Shown one piece after another: positions 24,101 through 34,650 of a stretch of 64,000 nucleotides of DNA. Numbering within the stretch: the stretch's first letter is position 1; every line of letters begins with the position of its first letter. Below the pieces are notes generated by a model, which had not been told where the DNA came from, did not search any database, and saw only the letters and a list, made by a program, of their open reading frames with translations. Location: NCBI RefSeq assembly GCF_003086295.3, contig NC_092048.1, forward strand, positions 39,370,425-39,434,424. Reading direction: 5' to 3'. Made by a program: the position numbers and the translations under genes. Source of the stretch: Arachis hypogaea. Lineage: Eukaryota; Streptophyta; Magnoliopsida; Fabales; Fabaceae.

Positions 24101-24763
24101 CTCCGTGGTGAGACCATGTGGTTAGGTTCTCACCCCCTACAGCTTTACCTTTTCAGGAACCAAATGAAGAAGCATTAAGAAGAGTTATACTGCGTTTGGT
24201 TTATATGCTGTTGTATTAATTAGATTATTTTCTTCCCTCGTCTTTGTTATTACAAGTTTGTAAGAGGGATATGAATTATATGTTTTATATGTATAATATA
24301 TTGAAATATTATGTAAGCAGTCTTGTATATGAATCTATGCCTGTTTGTATTTTTCTTAACATAAAGTATTTATTTCTGGTTTTTCAAAGAAATCAGCGAT
24401 ACAATGTCGAGTCATAGGCTCCTATTTTAATATTTAGTATGTAAAATAGTCGTAATACTTCTTGTTATCAGAGTAGCGCATCCGGAAGCGTGACTTCTGA
24501 TAGTGAGGGTGTTACAACAACAATGAAGATTGAAATTTCTAGAGACGAACACTAAAATTTTAATAACATTTATTTTTAAAAATATTTTATTTAATTTTTC
24601 AAAACCTCCATTCAACTTTTAGATCCAGTTTGGATAAATAGTTTAATTAAACTTATATTAAAAAAATAGTTTAAATAATAAATGCTTATATTAAAAAATA
24701 GTTTGTGTTTGGTTTTTTAGTTCTAAAAGTACTTATTTTAAAAGAATTGTGATAAAAAGCTTT

Positions 24764-25128
24764 AAGAAAAGGACAATAGGTCTTTGACCTTTTGGCCCAT
24801 GAACATTGAAGTCCCATTGAAGTCCCAGAAGATTTAAAAATATATTTAAATTCCTGACTTTCTCAAAACCTAGACACATCGATCTCTCGATCTCTCTGTT
24901 CACTTGGGTCTGTCAAACCCAATGGAAAAATCAAATGTGGCTTCCGTTGTCCTGATTTGGCCGATATACGGATGCACACATGGGAAAGTTTTTAAAATGA
25001 GACATTTAGACCTAGAGATTGATATGTCCAGGTTTTGAAAATGTTAGGAACTTAAATATTTTTTTTAAATTTCTAGGGACTTAAATGTCGGCGAACCAAG
25101 AGGTCAAGGACCTATTTATCATTTTCTC
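24764..25128. mobile_element. Mutator-type MITE with ~130-bp inverted repeats
   Basis: The left arm AAGAAAAGGACAATAGGTC and the complement of the right arm GAGAAAATGATAAATAGGTC continue to pair with indels for about 130 bp (shared CTTGACC/TTTGACC and AAAACCT(A/G)GACA blocks). Flanks AAAAGCTTT (24755-24763) and AAAAGTTTT (25129-25137) match 8 of 9, as expected for a MULE target duplication. It interrupts an older AT-rich repeat that continues on both sides. Confidence 0.65.
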
Positions 25129-26805
25129 AAAAGTTTTTTATTATGAGAGAAATCATTTTTTTTAACTTCTCCATAAACACTTAAATAGCTTCTTATAAAA
25201 AATTATAATTTAATTTTAAAAATTGTACCACACATTAATATTATATATTTTTATAAATTAAAAATAAAAAAGTTACTTATTAACCTATTTAAACAGGTCC
25301 TTCGTCCCTCACCACAGCACTGCATCTACTCCCACCAAATAAGTACTAAAAAACAAGATTCTGAAAACCGGTTCGGACTGGCCGGTCAAACCGGTTGAAC
25401 CATGAACTGCACAGAAAAATGAATCGGTTAAACAACAAAACTGTAGAATTTAAAAACCGGGATTGAACCAGTGAAGTGGCCGGTTATCGGTCGGTCGAAC
25501 CGAACCGTGACCCGACCGGTTTTTTGGCTGGGCAGCAAAACGTTGCCGTTTCATGCTTTGCTTAGCCCTAAATCGAGTAAATCCCAAATTCGTTCCTTGA
25601 ATCCCCCTCCTCGTCGAGCTTCAGAGGTGAGAACGCCTCTCTGACCCTCACGACAGGGGTTCTCATCGAGCTCGTCGTCCCTCACCTCTGTCCGGCCACC
25701 GCGTCGTGCCGCCGCCGTGGTTCCTTCGAACAGCCACCTAATCTCGCAGCAGCCGTCGTTCCTTCGAAGGTGCTCCACCACTGCTTAGTCACTCGGCGTC
25801 ACTGTCTCACACTCTCCCTATTGCATGTTCTGTTGAAGGCGCCTTCGAGCTTCCAGAGTTCCAGGTAATTTTTTTAGATGAACTCTGAAACTGTTAACTC
25901 TGTTACTGTGAACTCTGTCTCCCTATTTTATTTTTCTTTGAACTGTGTAGTGTGAAACTGTGAACTGATTCAACTGATCCTGCTAAACTGAATAGTGAAC
26001 TTTGGTTAATAATTGTTGTTTACTGAACTGATTTTACTTTGTTTAGTGAACTGGATTTTGTTGTTTGTTGAATAATTGTGAATAATTTTGAAAAATTTTG
26101 GATGTTGTTTGTTGTGAACTTGAAAGTTGAGATTATTGAGTTGGAGTGGGCTGTTGTAATATAGAAATTGAAAAAAACCATTGTTGGATTGCTGGTAATG
26201 TTTAGGTATGGATGAAAGTATCAACCAAGAACTACCTAGGAATAATCATGCTAAAAATAATTCTGCTTTGAATGAACCTTCTCTTCCTCCCGCATCTAAC
26301 GAAAGTCAATCACAAACTTCTAATGTTCGGGGGAAAACTGATCCTGCTTGGTAGATTCCGATGATAAACCATCACTGGGAATTGTTTATGAAGGTATGTT
26401 GAGGTCAGAAAATGGAATCAAAGAAATGTTCAAGCATAGTAAGACTGCATATCAACCTTACACAGAGATTATCAACTCAAGATGGGACAAACATTTGAAA
26501 AAAAATTGAGTAAATTACCAATTATTACCCCGATTTTGTAAAACACTGACAATAATAACCCTAATATTTGTTAACAACAATTATACCCTCGAAAGTTTTA
26601 AAAACGCAACAAATCTGCTGAACCGTGAAAAGAGTCCTTCTCCGTTAAACGGAGCTTGGTGATGTGACAGACGGAATTCCAACGTGGCATCTATTAAGGG
26701 TTTCAGTCCCGTTTCTCCTTTATATGGAGATGAAAGAGAACGTTTTTCCCAATTCACCAGAAAGATAAACCTTAACATTTTTCCCAATTCACCAGAAGCA
26801 GAAGC

Positions 26806-27333
26806 ATGTCCAATAACAATCGAAGGACACAGTCAATCAAAAATAGTAGCTCTGAAGGGCTCGAAGAGCACGGGAGCAAGCCCTATGACGGGACATGCTT
26901 CTGCCGTCTTCAGGTGGTGGCATTGAAGTCGAAGACGAGAAGAAACCCAGGGAGATGGTTTTTTATGTGTCCTCTGTGGAAGGTATGTATGAATTTTTCT
27001 GGTAAATCTTTCCCCCTTCCCTATTGAGAATTGAGCTTGATGAATGACTTTTGTGTTGGGCAGACGAAGAACACTGGGTGCCGTTATTTTTAGTGGATGG
27101 ACAAAACCAACGAGGAATCTGTTGGGCTGGAGAAATTATCCAAGAATGGAACACTAGTATGCAATGAATGTGGAGTCTTGAAAGGGAGATTTACCAGTGT
27201 TGAGACTGAGACCATACACAGAGATGGAAAGATGATGATGGAGTACATGAAGAGAGTTGAATTGTTTCTATGCATCATTCTGTGTGGAATTGTACTGAGT
27301 TTGATTATGAGTGTGATTTTTTTGGTTAGATAG
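26806..27333 (+). pseudogene. GRF-type zinc finger, membrane-anchored small protein (one stop)
   Basis: Two exons (26806-26982 and 27064-27333) joined across a GT-AG intron in phase 0. Exon 1 gives a Ser-rich start, then CFCRLQVVAL, NPGRWFFMCP. Exon 2 gives TKNTGCRYF, then WMDKTNEES. Together these are the CxC...NPGR.F..CP...GC.(Y/F)F.W.D pattern of a GRF zinc finger, a nucleic-acid-binding fold. A short linker with CNECG and a hydrophobic C-terminal helix (LFLCIILCGIVLSLIMSVIF) follow, predicting a tail-anchored protein. A TAG at 27091-27093 sits where a Lys is usual before W-x-D, so this copy is interrupted once. Function unknown; such genes are common in legume genomes. Confidence 0.75.
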
Positions 27334-27469
27334 GAGAAGGGATGCATGCAGGACAGTTTTTATTAATGGATGTTATGTGTTATTGTTTTGTGGAAGTTAT
27401 GTTGACATTGTTGTAGCTATGTTTCTTGCTTGTTAATAAAGTGGATCTGTGTCTTACACTCAATTGTAG

Positions 27470-28249
27470 CTATTTTTCGTCACCATTGTTCTGTGGGGCA
27501 GGTTGCGCTCTACCATATGGTTGGGGCCTTCCATGTTTCTTCTTGCATTTTCTTTTCCAGCCATCAGCTTTTTCAGGATGAGATTGCCCCTCTTCGCCTT
27601 CAACATGTGTCTCATGGTTGTCTCCTAAATTGGATTCCTCATTTTCAACTGTTGCAGCTTGAGTTTGAATGGGTACGTTATCAGTAGCTACGTCATCTTT
27701 CTCTGATTGATCATTCCCCCCTTTACTCAACATTGATTCACCCTCCTTTTGCTGTTGCTCCTCATACTATGGGGGATCATCTTGATGATTTTTCTGATTT
27801 TTTGAAGAAGCTCCATCTACTTCTATATCATCTGGTCTTCCATGTTCCTCATGCTGTGGGAGATCCTCGTCATGATTTTGCTGATTTTCTGAAGGAGGTC
27901 TCTCAACTTCATTAACTAACTCTGGATCGGCATCAATAGGATGCTCAAAATACAAGTGGACCCTGTTTTCATTCTTCAGTGCAACATCACACAACTTAAC
28001 CACATCGGCATCCCTTCTCAGCACCCATAACCCGTTAGCTAAATCCATCCCTGGCTCCAACCAATACACTTCATTATACTTAGTATAACCTAAATCCAGA
28101 AACAAACCCTCAACAAGGAACAGATTACATGTATCAACATGCACCCTGTCGATCATACTCACTAAACCACCGTTATACCTCACCACACCATCCGCATCCT
28201 TCTCTAGCCAACCCCGATGGTGATATACAAACGTGATATGAGTTTCCAT
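27470..28249 (-). pseudogene. mudrA-like N-terminal region without catalytic domain
   Basis: Reads METHITFVYHHRGW, LFLDLGYTKYNEVYWLEPG, VHLYFEHPIDADPE, matching part for part the PB1-like N-terminus of the MULE-1 transposase (3848-3500). It then enters an acidic Gln/Asn/His tail and changes frame near 27765, continuing to a Lys-rich end at 27470 (KRKCKKKHGRPQPYGRA). The MULE core, SWIM finger and CCHC knuckle are absent. It could be a deleted transposase gene or a stand-alone protein. The first is more likely given the frame change. Confidence 0.7.
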
Positions 28250-30201
28250 CTAACAAAAATCATCAAATAAGTCACAATCAGATAAATCAACACATCAAGA
28301 CACCCCATCATCGAACCGCCATTTCAAAAAAAAAAATTCACTTCATCACCAACAATATGTAAACCCTAACGAACTGATAATAAGAAGAACAGAAACATAT
28401 GATACTTATCGAAACCTTCGTTGTTCAATGGAGATTTCTTCACCGAGTATCAATGCCAAACGTGAGATTGCATGTGATGTTAACAATTCCAAGAGGCGAA
28501 TGCAGAGACACACAAGATGAAGAGAAACAGAGACCAACACTAAGAAACTCTTCAGTTTTCCACGTCCTAAATGGTCATAGTTAAATGGAGTGTTTCATTT
28601 AAGGTTAGCCTGGTCATTTACTTCGAATTGGGCAATTAGGTTTCATGAATTAGGGATAAAGGAGAAACGGGACTAAAGCCCTTAACAGATGCCACATTGG
28701 AATTCCGTCTGCTACATCACCAAACTCCATTTAACGGAGAAGGGCTCTCTTCACGGTTGGGCAGATTTGTTGCGCTTTTTTAAATTTTCAAGGGTATAAT
28801 TGTCGTTAACAAATATTAGAGTTATTATTATCAGCGTTTTACAAAATCGGGGGAATAATTGGTAATTTACTCAAAAAAATCTTCATGCAGCAACTTATTT
28901 CTTGAATCCTGCTTGCTTTTTTGATGAAAATTATAGAGAAGCACCTGATGTCATGCGAGGTTTACTTGATCTTGTTACATTGCATTGCAAGGTTGATAAT
29001 TTAGATTCAGTTGAGGCAATGAAAGAAATACACTTATATAAAGATCGAAAGGAAAGCTTTAATAGGCCTGAAGCTTTTCGAGTTGCAAAAAAACTTCAAC
29101 CTGGTAATAATATCTGTTTGATAATAACTTATTTAGTTATTTACTTATTTTATGTTTTTGTTTCCTTAATTTGATAACTAATACTTGAGCTATGGGATTG
29201 TAACTTGTAGATGAATGGTGGAGGTTGTTTGGTGGTTCTGTTCCATGTCTACAAAACATGGCAGTTCGCATTCTTAGCCAAGCGTCTGCTTCTTCAGGGT
29301 GTGAAAGGAATTGGAGTCTTTTTTATCAAATTCATACAAAAAGAAGGAATAGATTGGAGCATGATAGGCTAAGTGATATTGTGTATGTTACATATAATTT
29401 GTGTCTTATATCCAGGTAATATATATTTCATCATTTCATTTCATATCATTAGATTTTGTGTAGTTAATACACTAGGCTTATCATATATTGTATTTAATTT
29501 GTTAGGATAGAAAGAAAAAAAAAAAGAAAGCAAAAGGTGCAATATGATCCAATTGATATTGAAAGTATTGATATGGTTGACTTTTGGGTGACGGAAGAGG
29601 TTGTTGAAAAAGTGCCTGATCTTCCAAGTAATATTGAAGACTTGCTTGATGAGTATTATAGTTTATTGATCAGATAATAAATTACAATAGCTTTGATCTT
29701 TAATTTATTGAAAAGTGTTATATTTTGTTAGATGAGATTGATGATGGTTTAGATCAAAGTGGTGGTGGTGGTAGTAGTAGTACATTTTATGCTGCACCAC
29801 TTGCTTTTTCTGGTCCAAGTAGTGGAAATGAAGGTGATGATATCAACGACGCAAATCTGCAGCAAGTTATGGAGGATTTTTATGATTGATGACAAACTTG
29901 GATCATTTTGATGTTGCCATATTATGTTTGATTGGTTGTTTTATTTTTTGACTTTTGAATTTGTATTTGAATGAGATTATAACATTCTGGTTTGTGTAGT
30001 ACTTTTAATTTGAATGATATTTTAAAGTTTACATTAGACTATAATTATATTTTAATGTGTTTATTTATATTTTATTTATTATTTTATTATAAAACAGTTT
30101 TTCAGTTCAACCACGGTCGAACCAGTTAAACCTATAAACCAATAAACCAGTAGCTAGAGCAGTTCAATGACCGGTTCAATTCTCAAAACCTTGCTAAAAA
30201 A

Positions 30202-32136
30202 TAACGTAGTCCTATATATTTTATATTATATACAATATAAAAATTTAATTAATCTCTATCTTCTAGTCTCTAACTCTCAGTCTCTAATCTCTCTTCCAAC
30301 ACTACCTAAGTCTAAAAGTCATATCTAACTCCCTGGTCTATACTCTCTACCATTACCAGTAACAACGCCCTCACTCACTTCTCACCCTCTCTTACCTCGT
30401 CACCTCTCCTACAAGAAGCATGTGGCCTAGCTCGCTTCCACAATCACCTTGTCCGCTTCCACAATCCACTTCTCCACCGCTCCAGACAGCCAACATCCCA
30501 TTGCCAGCACCCCAACACGGCAACACCAGTACACCACCGTCTTTGTCTAATCCTCTTGCATTGCCATCACAGCAGCACATCGTCGACAGCACGCATCGCA
30601 AGCAGTGCACCACCATAGCTAGCACACTGATGCCTCTACTCTTCTTTGACACCTCTGATCATCCACGCCAGCCCCTCCGTTGTGACTTATCCCCCCTCTC
30701 CTTCTACAATGGTTGAAACGATAACAAATTAATTGGATGAAACTGGTTTCTATGCCCTCTTTTTTATGCTACCCACACCAAGAATCTCGAAAAATCGTAA
30801 CTAATTCAACAAACAAATCCTATCTTCTAGCCATAGAGGGAATTTTAAACGCAAAGAGTTAGAGTGGAAAAGAAAAAGACGAAGTAATTAAAATGTTGAA
30901 GTGGGAATGTTTCAAGCTTTATTAAGGTTTAACGACATCATTTCATTAAATATTTAGAGCCAAAATTAAAGCGACATCATTTGGTCTAATCTAATTTGAC
31001 AAGTATGTTTCAAGTCATCCATCTAAGGAAATTGATGGAAAATAGGTGAATAAGTAAACTATTGAACTATACTAGTATATCAATCAAAGTAATGATAAAA
31101 AATCTTAACACATCATCTTATTATTATTTAAAGATTCAAATATGTATGTTAATATTTGAAGATGGTAAAAACTCATGTACAGTCAACTTCACGTGAAGTT
31201 GATAATTAAAAATTTTTAGATAAAAATTTAGTCAAATCATTTAATAGCTCTCAGTTATCAACTTCACGTAAGCACCTGCATTTTTATCATTTTCTATCAA
31301 AATTAGATTGAGGAGCAAAAGTACTAAACAATAAAGTGAATAATATGTGGGAAAAAAAATTCTAAACTTTAAACGATAGACTAAGGCACTACATGACTTG
31401 GTCTTATGGCGTTTGAATATGTCGTGCTAGAAAATGCATCACGTTTCAAAACCTAGCTATAACTAAGAAATGGTTATATGAAACCCATAGGGAAGGAAGG
31501 GTGTGCATGTGTGTTAGGATGTACGACCAAAAAAAGAATGATATGATAATTTTTTTGAAAATGCGCTTGTGCTTTTTAAAAAGTATAAGTATCTCATTTT
31601 ATGTTTGGTAAATTAAAAAGAGTACGTATTTATACAAAAGTTAAGAGATAGATATTGAAATTGAGAGATAAAAACTGAGAGACAGAGACTGAAATAAGTC
31701 TCAATATTGTATTTTGTGTAAAATAAAAGACAGAAATTGAAATAAGAATGAATCTCTAATTTAATTTGCACAAAGGGTAAAGTTGAAATTAATTAATTGA
31801 AATTAGAGTATTTTAAGTATAAAATGTTATTTACGTTTCAGTCTCTTATTTTAAAAATTTCAATCATCTATGTCTTTACTTTTTGGAGATACTGAAATAC
31901 TGAAATTTTGGAGACAGAGACTGAAATTTAGACTAAAATTTTAATACCAGTTTCTGAACTAACAAACATGATACTGAGTTCTAATCTGCCAGATTCTGTC
32001 CTAATACTTCAAAACAAACACTAACTAAAAGACATGAGTACTTTTAAAAGTATTTAAGGTAAAACTTTTTAAAATTAGTATGTACTTATCAATAAAAAAT
32101 TCTAATATAAATTTATACATTGATTAATTTCTAGGT
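30202..32136. other. repeat-rich intergenic DNA
   Basis: No intact gene. A plus-strand frame at 30420-30716 is Pro/Ser-rich and unrecognised. 31165-31300 holds a small palindromic MITE (listed separately). 31607-32030 looks like a degraded inverted-repeat element with GAGACAGAGACTGAAAT blocks at both sides. Confidence 0.5.
31165..31300. mobile_element. MITE resembling the AhMITE family
   Basis: GTACAGTCAACTTCACGTGA is followed by AAGTTGATAA, and about 60 bp later by TTATCAACTTCACGTAAGCA, forming imperfect inverted arms around GTCAAATCA. This arrangement (ACTTCACGTGAAGTTGAT and GTCAAATCA) resembles short MITEs abundant in peanut, from memory. No clean 9-bp duplication was found. Confidence 0.5.
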
Positions 32137-32789
32137 TTAATTACTCTACAAGTCCTTATAGTTTCACCAAATTTTCAATTAGGTCCCTATACTTTTTTTT
32201 CTTATCAATTGGGTCCTTATACATTAATTTTTTTTCAATTTAGTCCCTGTTAACGTTAAACATTAAAAAAATGTTAGTGAATTGTAAAATTATTTGTATA
32301 CCCTTAGGGACCCAATTGAAAAAAAAATATAAAAACCTAATTGAAAATTTAGTAAAACTATAAAATATTCAATAAAGATATTCCTATAATCCCTATTCAA
32401 TGATTTTACGACATGAAAAATATTCCTATAATTCCTTTTATTTTGCCACTATCATTCTTTTGCTTATTTATATACAAATTATACCAAAAATACTTTTTTT
32501 TTACTTTCAAAATATCTTATCTTAAGAACATACAAAAAAGGAAGGGATAAAATGAAATAGAAATAGTAGTAATAAGTATATGTAAAATTCAGTTTTCATC
32601 ATTTAAGTATTCATTATATTCATGTAATATTTTACATTTGTGTGGATTTATGGAATATAATTTATATCTTTATCATATCATGGTACACCATAGAAAATCA
32701 CAATACTATGTAATTTGTGTTATTGAAATTTGAAACCTAAAAACGAAAACCATAGAAAACGTAGTTTTCAATGTAATATAGATAATTTA

Positions 32790-33085
32790 GAAATAAGTTT
32801 TTGTGTGGTAGTCTCCCACACTTTGAACTAGTATAAGATTAACAATAACATTGATAACGACCGATTTCCAAGCCGAGAAAGATTCTAAAAGAGCAGACTT
32901 GAGTTCATCAGGTGTCCCAACAAGATAGTCCTTTTCACCAAAAACTTCAATCAAAACATGGTAACCTGCTTTCGAAACAAAAAAAATCGGAGTAAAATCA
33001 TCTTTGTGAAATCCATTCATCTCTTTGGGATTCTTCGGGCACTTCCATATACACCTCCATATACGATCACTAAAAATAAAAAATG
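32790..33085 (-). pseudogene. 2-hydroxyacyl-CoA lyase (oxalyl-CoA decarboxylase-like) fragment
   Basis: From about 33085 leftward the frame reads GGVYGSARRIPKEMNG, FHKDD, FVSKAGYHVLIEVFG, KDYLVGTPDELKSALLESFS, KSVVINVIV. This is the C-terminal end of the peroxisomal thiamine-diphosphate enzyme HACL (family motif GTPDELKSAL.ESFSARKP.VINVI). A one-base deletion just after VINVIV shifts the frame; in the shifted frame the DNA still resembles DPYAG.ESGR. A splice acceptor (TTTTTAG) precedes it. Only the last coding part is present, with no catalytic region. Confidence 0.78.
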
Positions 33086-33224
33086 CATAACTATAGTTAA
33101 CACATTTCTATTAGCAGCTTTTACATGCAATACCTATATAACATATAATCTCAGATACACAACATTTCAATCAACCATGGATGTATTGAAACTATTATGA
33201 TAAAAAAACAATGAATAATCTTAC

Positions 33225-33951
33225 CTCAAAAAAGTTAACAATGGCATTCAGGTTAGATCCATTAGCATTTTTCAGAACTGACAACGCTTCTAAAACCATT
33301 GCATCGTACCTAGAGAGAAGATAAACAAAAGCAACCAAGTCTCGAAATAATTCAAAAGTAACAAAATACCTTTTTATTTGATTGAGACATACAACATTTT
33401 TAACCACAACTACAATCCTAATCCACATCATTTAATTGCAATAATCCATGTAGAACTAGTGACATCAATTTGCATACCCAGGAGGATTCTTAGCATTTTT
33501 GTCATTTTGAGAGGAATCACTCATAGTAACAGAAAGATCAGGTTGATGAATCATAGTGGTGACAGGAATAGCATCTTCCCCAAAAACAACAATGACATTA
33601 CCAACAGCAACTAGGGTAGCACTAGCAGGGCTGCAGCCTTGATTCTAGGAACCTTAGATTTTTTTTTTTTGGACTTTTGAGTGTCATTGCTAACGCTCAA
33701 ATTTCGCCATTTATCCTAAATTACCACAAAAGAACAAAAATTAAAAACCCTAAATCCTTAACTCAGTTTTCTTCCATTCAAATTTTATCATTTATCCAGA
33801 AAACAAAATACACGAAGGGAAATTAGGCACATTGCAGTGAAATTTAAGACCCTAAAGACACGAAATTGAAAAGGCTACTTAGAAAAATTTTGTAACGAGA
33901 AGTGAGAAAGGGTGCGAATTGGGGATCTTTAAGAATGTTCTTCCACTTTCC
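33225..33951 (-). pseudogene. telomere-repeat-binding (TRB, Myb-H15) gene fragment
   Basis: Three exon pieces in order on the minus strand. 33951-33880 reads GKWKNILKDPQFAPFLTSR (end of the Myb domain). 33705-33470 begins DKWRNLSVSNDTQKSKKK (Myb helix 3 and linker), then after a frame change reads SVTMSDSSQNDKNAKNPPG. 33315-33225 reads YDAMVLEALSVLKNANGS, then NLNAIVNFFE, the start of an H15 (linker-histone-like) domain. GT-AG splice sites survive between pieces, so the copy came from genomic DNA, not cDNA. The start and the rest of H15 are missing. TRB proteins bind telobox DNA; this fragment cannot do so as it stands. Confidence 0.78.
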
Positions 33952-34339
33952 TTGCACAAATATTCTAATCCATGGCCTATATCATGAAACTTGCCACCAT
34001 GATGTATGTCTATGGTAAAATCCAAATCCCCATCACTACATTAAAAAAAAAAAAAGAGAAACAGAATCCTAATAAAACAGTATCATCACAGCAACAACAA
34101 TCAACAATAAAGAATAAACCAAATTCATCATCAGCAAAATTAATTTATATGTCAATTCACCAATTAACAAAATTTCTGCATATAAATATCCATATTGTAA
34201 ACCCTAAATAAACCATTATATCAAAATAATCCAGAAATCAATTCAACAAATAGATACTCAACCAATGTCATATTTTAAAAAAAATAAAATAAACATAAAC
34301 ATCAAGTTTTAAAACTGAAAAAAGAGGCTTTTTTTTTGT

Positions 34340-34650
34340 CATCTGTTTACAGATAGTTCGAGTACAGAGAGATTGAGATCGAGCAGAGGCACAACGCGAG
34401 GACGGGAGGCCAGGCGCTGCGGGGCTCGGCTCCGTGCGGCGCAGCAACGTCAGGCGAGGCGAAGCACCGCGAGGGACGGCGACGTCTTGGACGGACAAAC
34501 GACGCAGAAGACCTCCAAACAGAACAAAGCAGAGAAGGAGGTGATGGACAGCAGACCACCAAGCGTCCGTTGCACATGACGCCAGAGACGGATGACAACG
34601 ACAGACCGACGCAGAAGACGGCAATGGACGCGATCTCCAGAGAGCAACTT
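34340..34650 (-). promoter_or_regulatory. GC-rich leader next to the right terminal arm
   Basis: A 300-bp GC-rich block (GCGAGGACGG, GGCGCTGCGGGGC, GACGGCGACG) in an AT-rich region, about 150 bp inside the right arm. It resembles the GC-rich first-exon zone that Pack-MULEs often carry next to the terminal repeat acting as promoter. Reading frames here on both strands are compositional. Confidence 0.4.

Larger units (their letters stand above)
20161..24516 (+). mobile_element. solo LTR of a gypsy-type element
   Basis: Starts TGTAAGATCC and ends GGGTGTTACA (TG...CA), and is flanked on both sides by ACAAC (20156-20160 and 24517-24521), a perfect 5-bp target duplication. No internal domains or second LTR are present, so it is a solo LTR left by recombination. 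Removing the nested RTE fragment and its duplicated site gives an LTR of about 3.63 kb. It includes a GC-rich leader-like block (21450-22030), whose 165-residue frame at 21454-21951 is low-complexity and probably not a protein. A GACCGGGCACTATAT block lies near 23525. Confidence 0.85.
26508..28872. mobile_element. MULE-2, 2365 bp, nested in the hAT
   Basis: Terminal inverted repeats of about 215 bp (26508-26724 and 28657-28872), starting GAGTAAATTACCAATTATT at both ends and roughly 90% alike by eye. Flanks are AAAAAAATT (26499-26507) and AAAAAAATC (28873-28881), 8 of 9 matching. The hAT frame shows that the C is ancestral. Inside are two convergent gene remnants: a GRF-finger/membrane-anchor gene on the plus strand and the N-terminal part of a mudrA-like gene on the minus strand. 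There is no catalytic domain, so the copy is non-autonomous. Confidence 0.88.
26208..29889 (+). pseudogene. hAT transposase, N-terminal and C-terminal pieces
   Basis: The reading frame opens with a low-complexity N-terminus up to RGKTDPAW, where a BED zinc finger normally begins. It then jumps to VDSDDKPSLGIVYEGM, so most of the catalytic core is deleted near 26353. It continues FKHSKTAYQPYTEIINSRWD and is split by the MULE. It resumes LHAATYFLNPACFFDE and, across an intron (about 29105-29211), EWWRLFGGSVPCLQ. Then come SQASASSGCERNWSLF and RNRLEHDRLSDIVYV, the hAT dimerisation domain. The tail ends VMEDFYD at 29889. Removing the MULE and one duplication copy restores the frame exactly across the insertion point. 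Confidence 0.85.
25354..30193 (+). mobile_element. hAT transposon, internally deleted, carrying a nested MULE
   Basis: The termini CAAGATTCTGAAAACCGG and (complement) CAAGGTTTTGAGAATTG are inverted repeats of a common plant hAT family with CCGGTT-rich subterminal DNA (25370-25530, 30090-30190). CTAAAAAA lies on both sides (25346-25353 and 30194-30201), a perfect 8-bp duplication typical of hAT insertion. Without the MULE at 26508-28872 the element is about 2.5 kb. That is too short for a full transposase, so it is a Ds-like deletion derivative. Confidence 0.9.

Noticed and set aside
31607..32030. Possible MITE with GAGACAGAGACTGAAAT arms
   Set aside because: Arms are too degraded and overlapped by another repeat to set borders; mentioned only as repeat-rich DNA.
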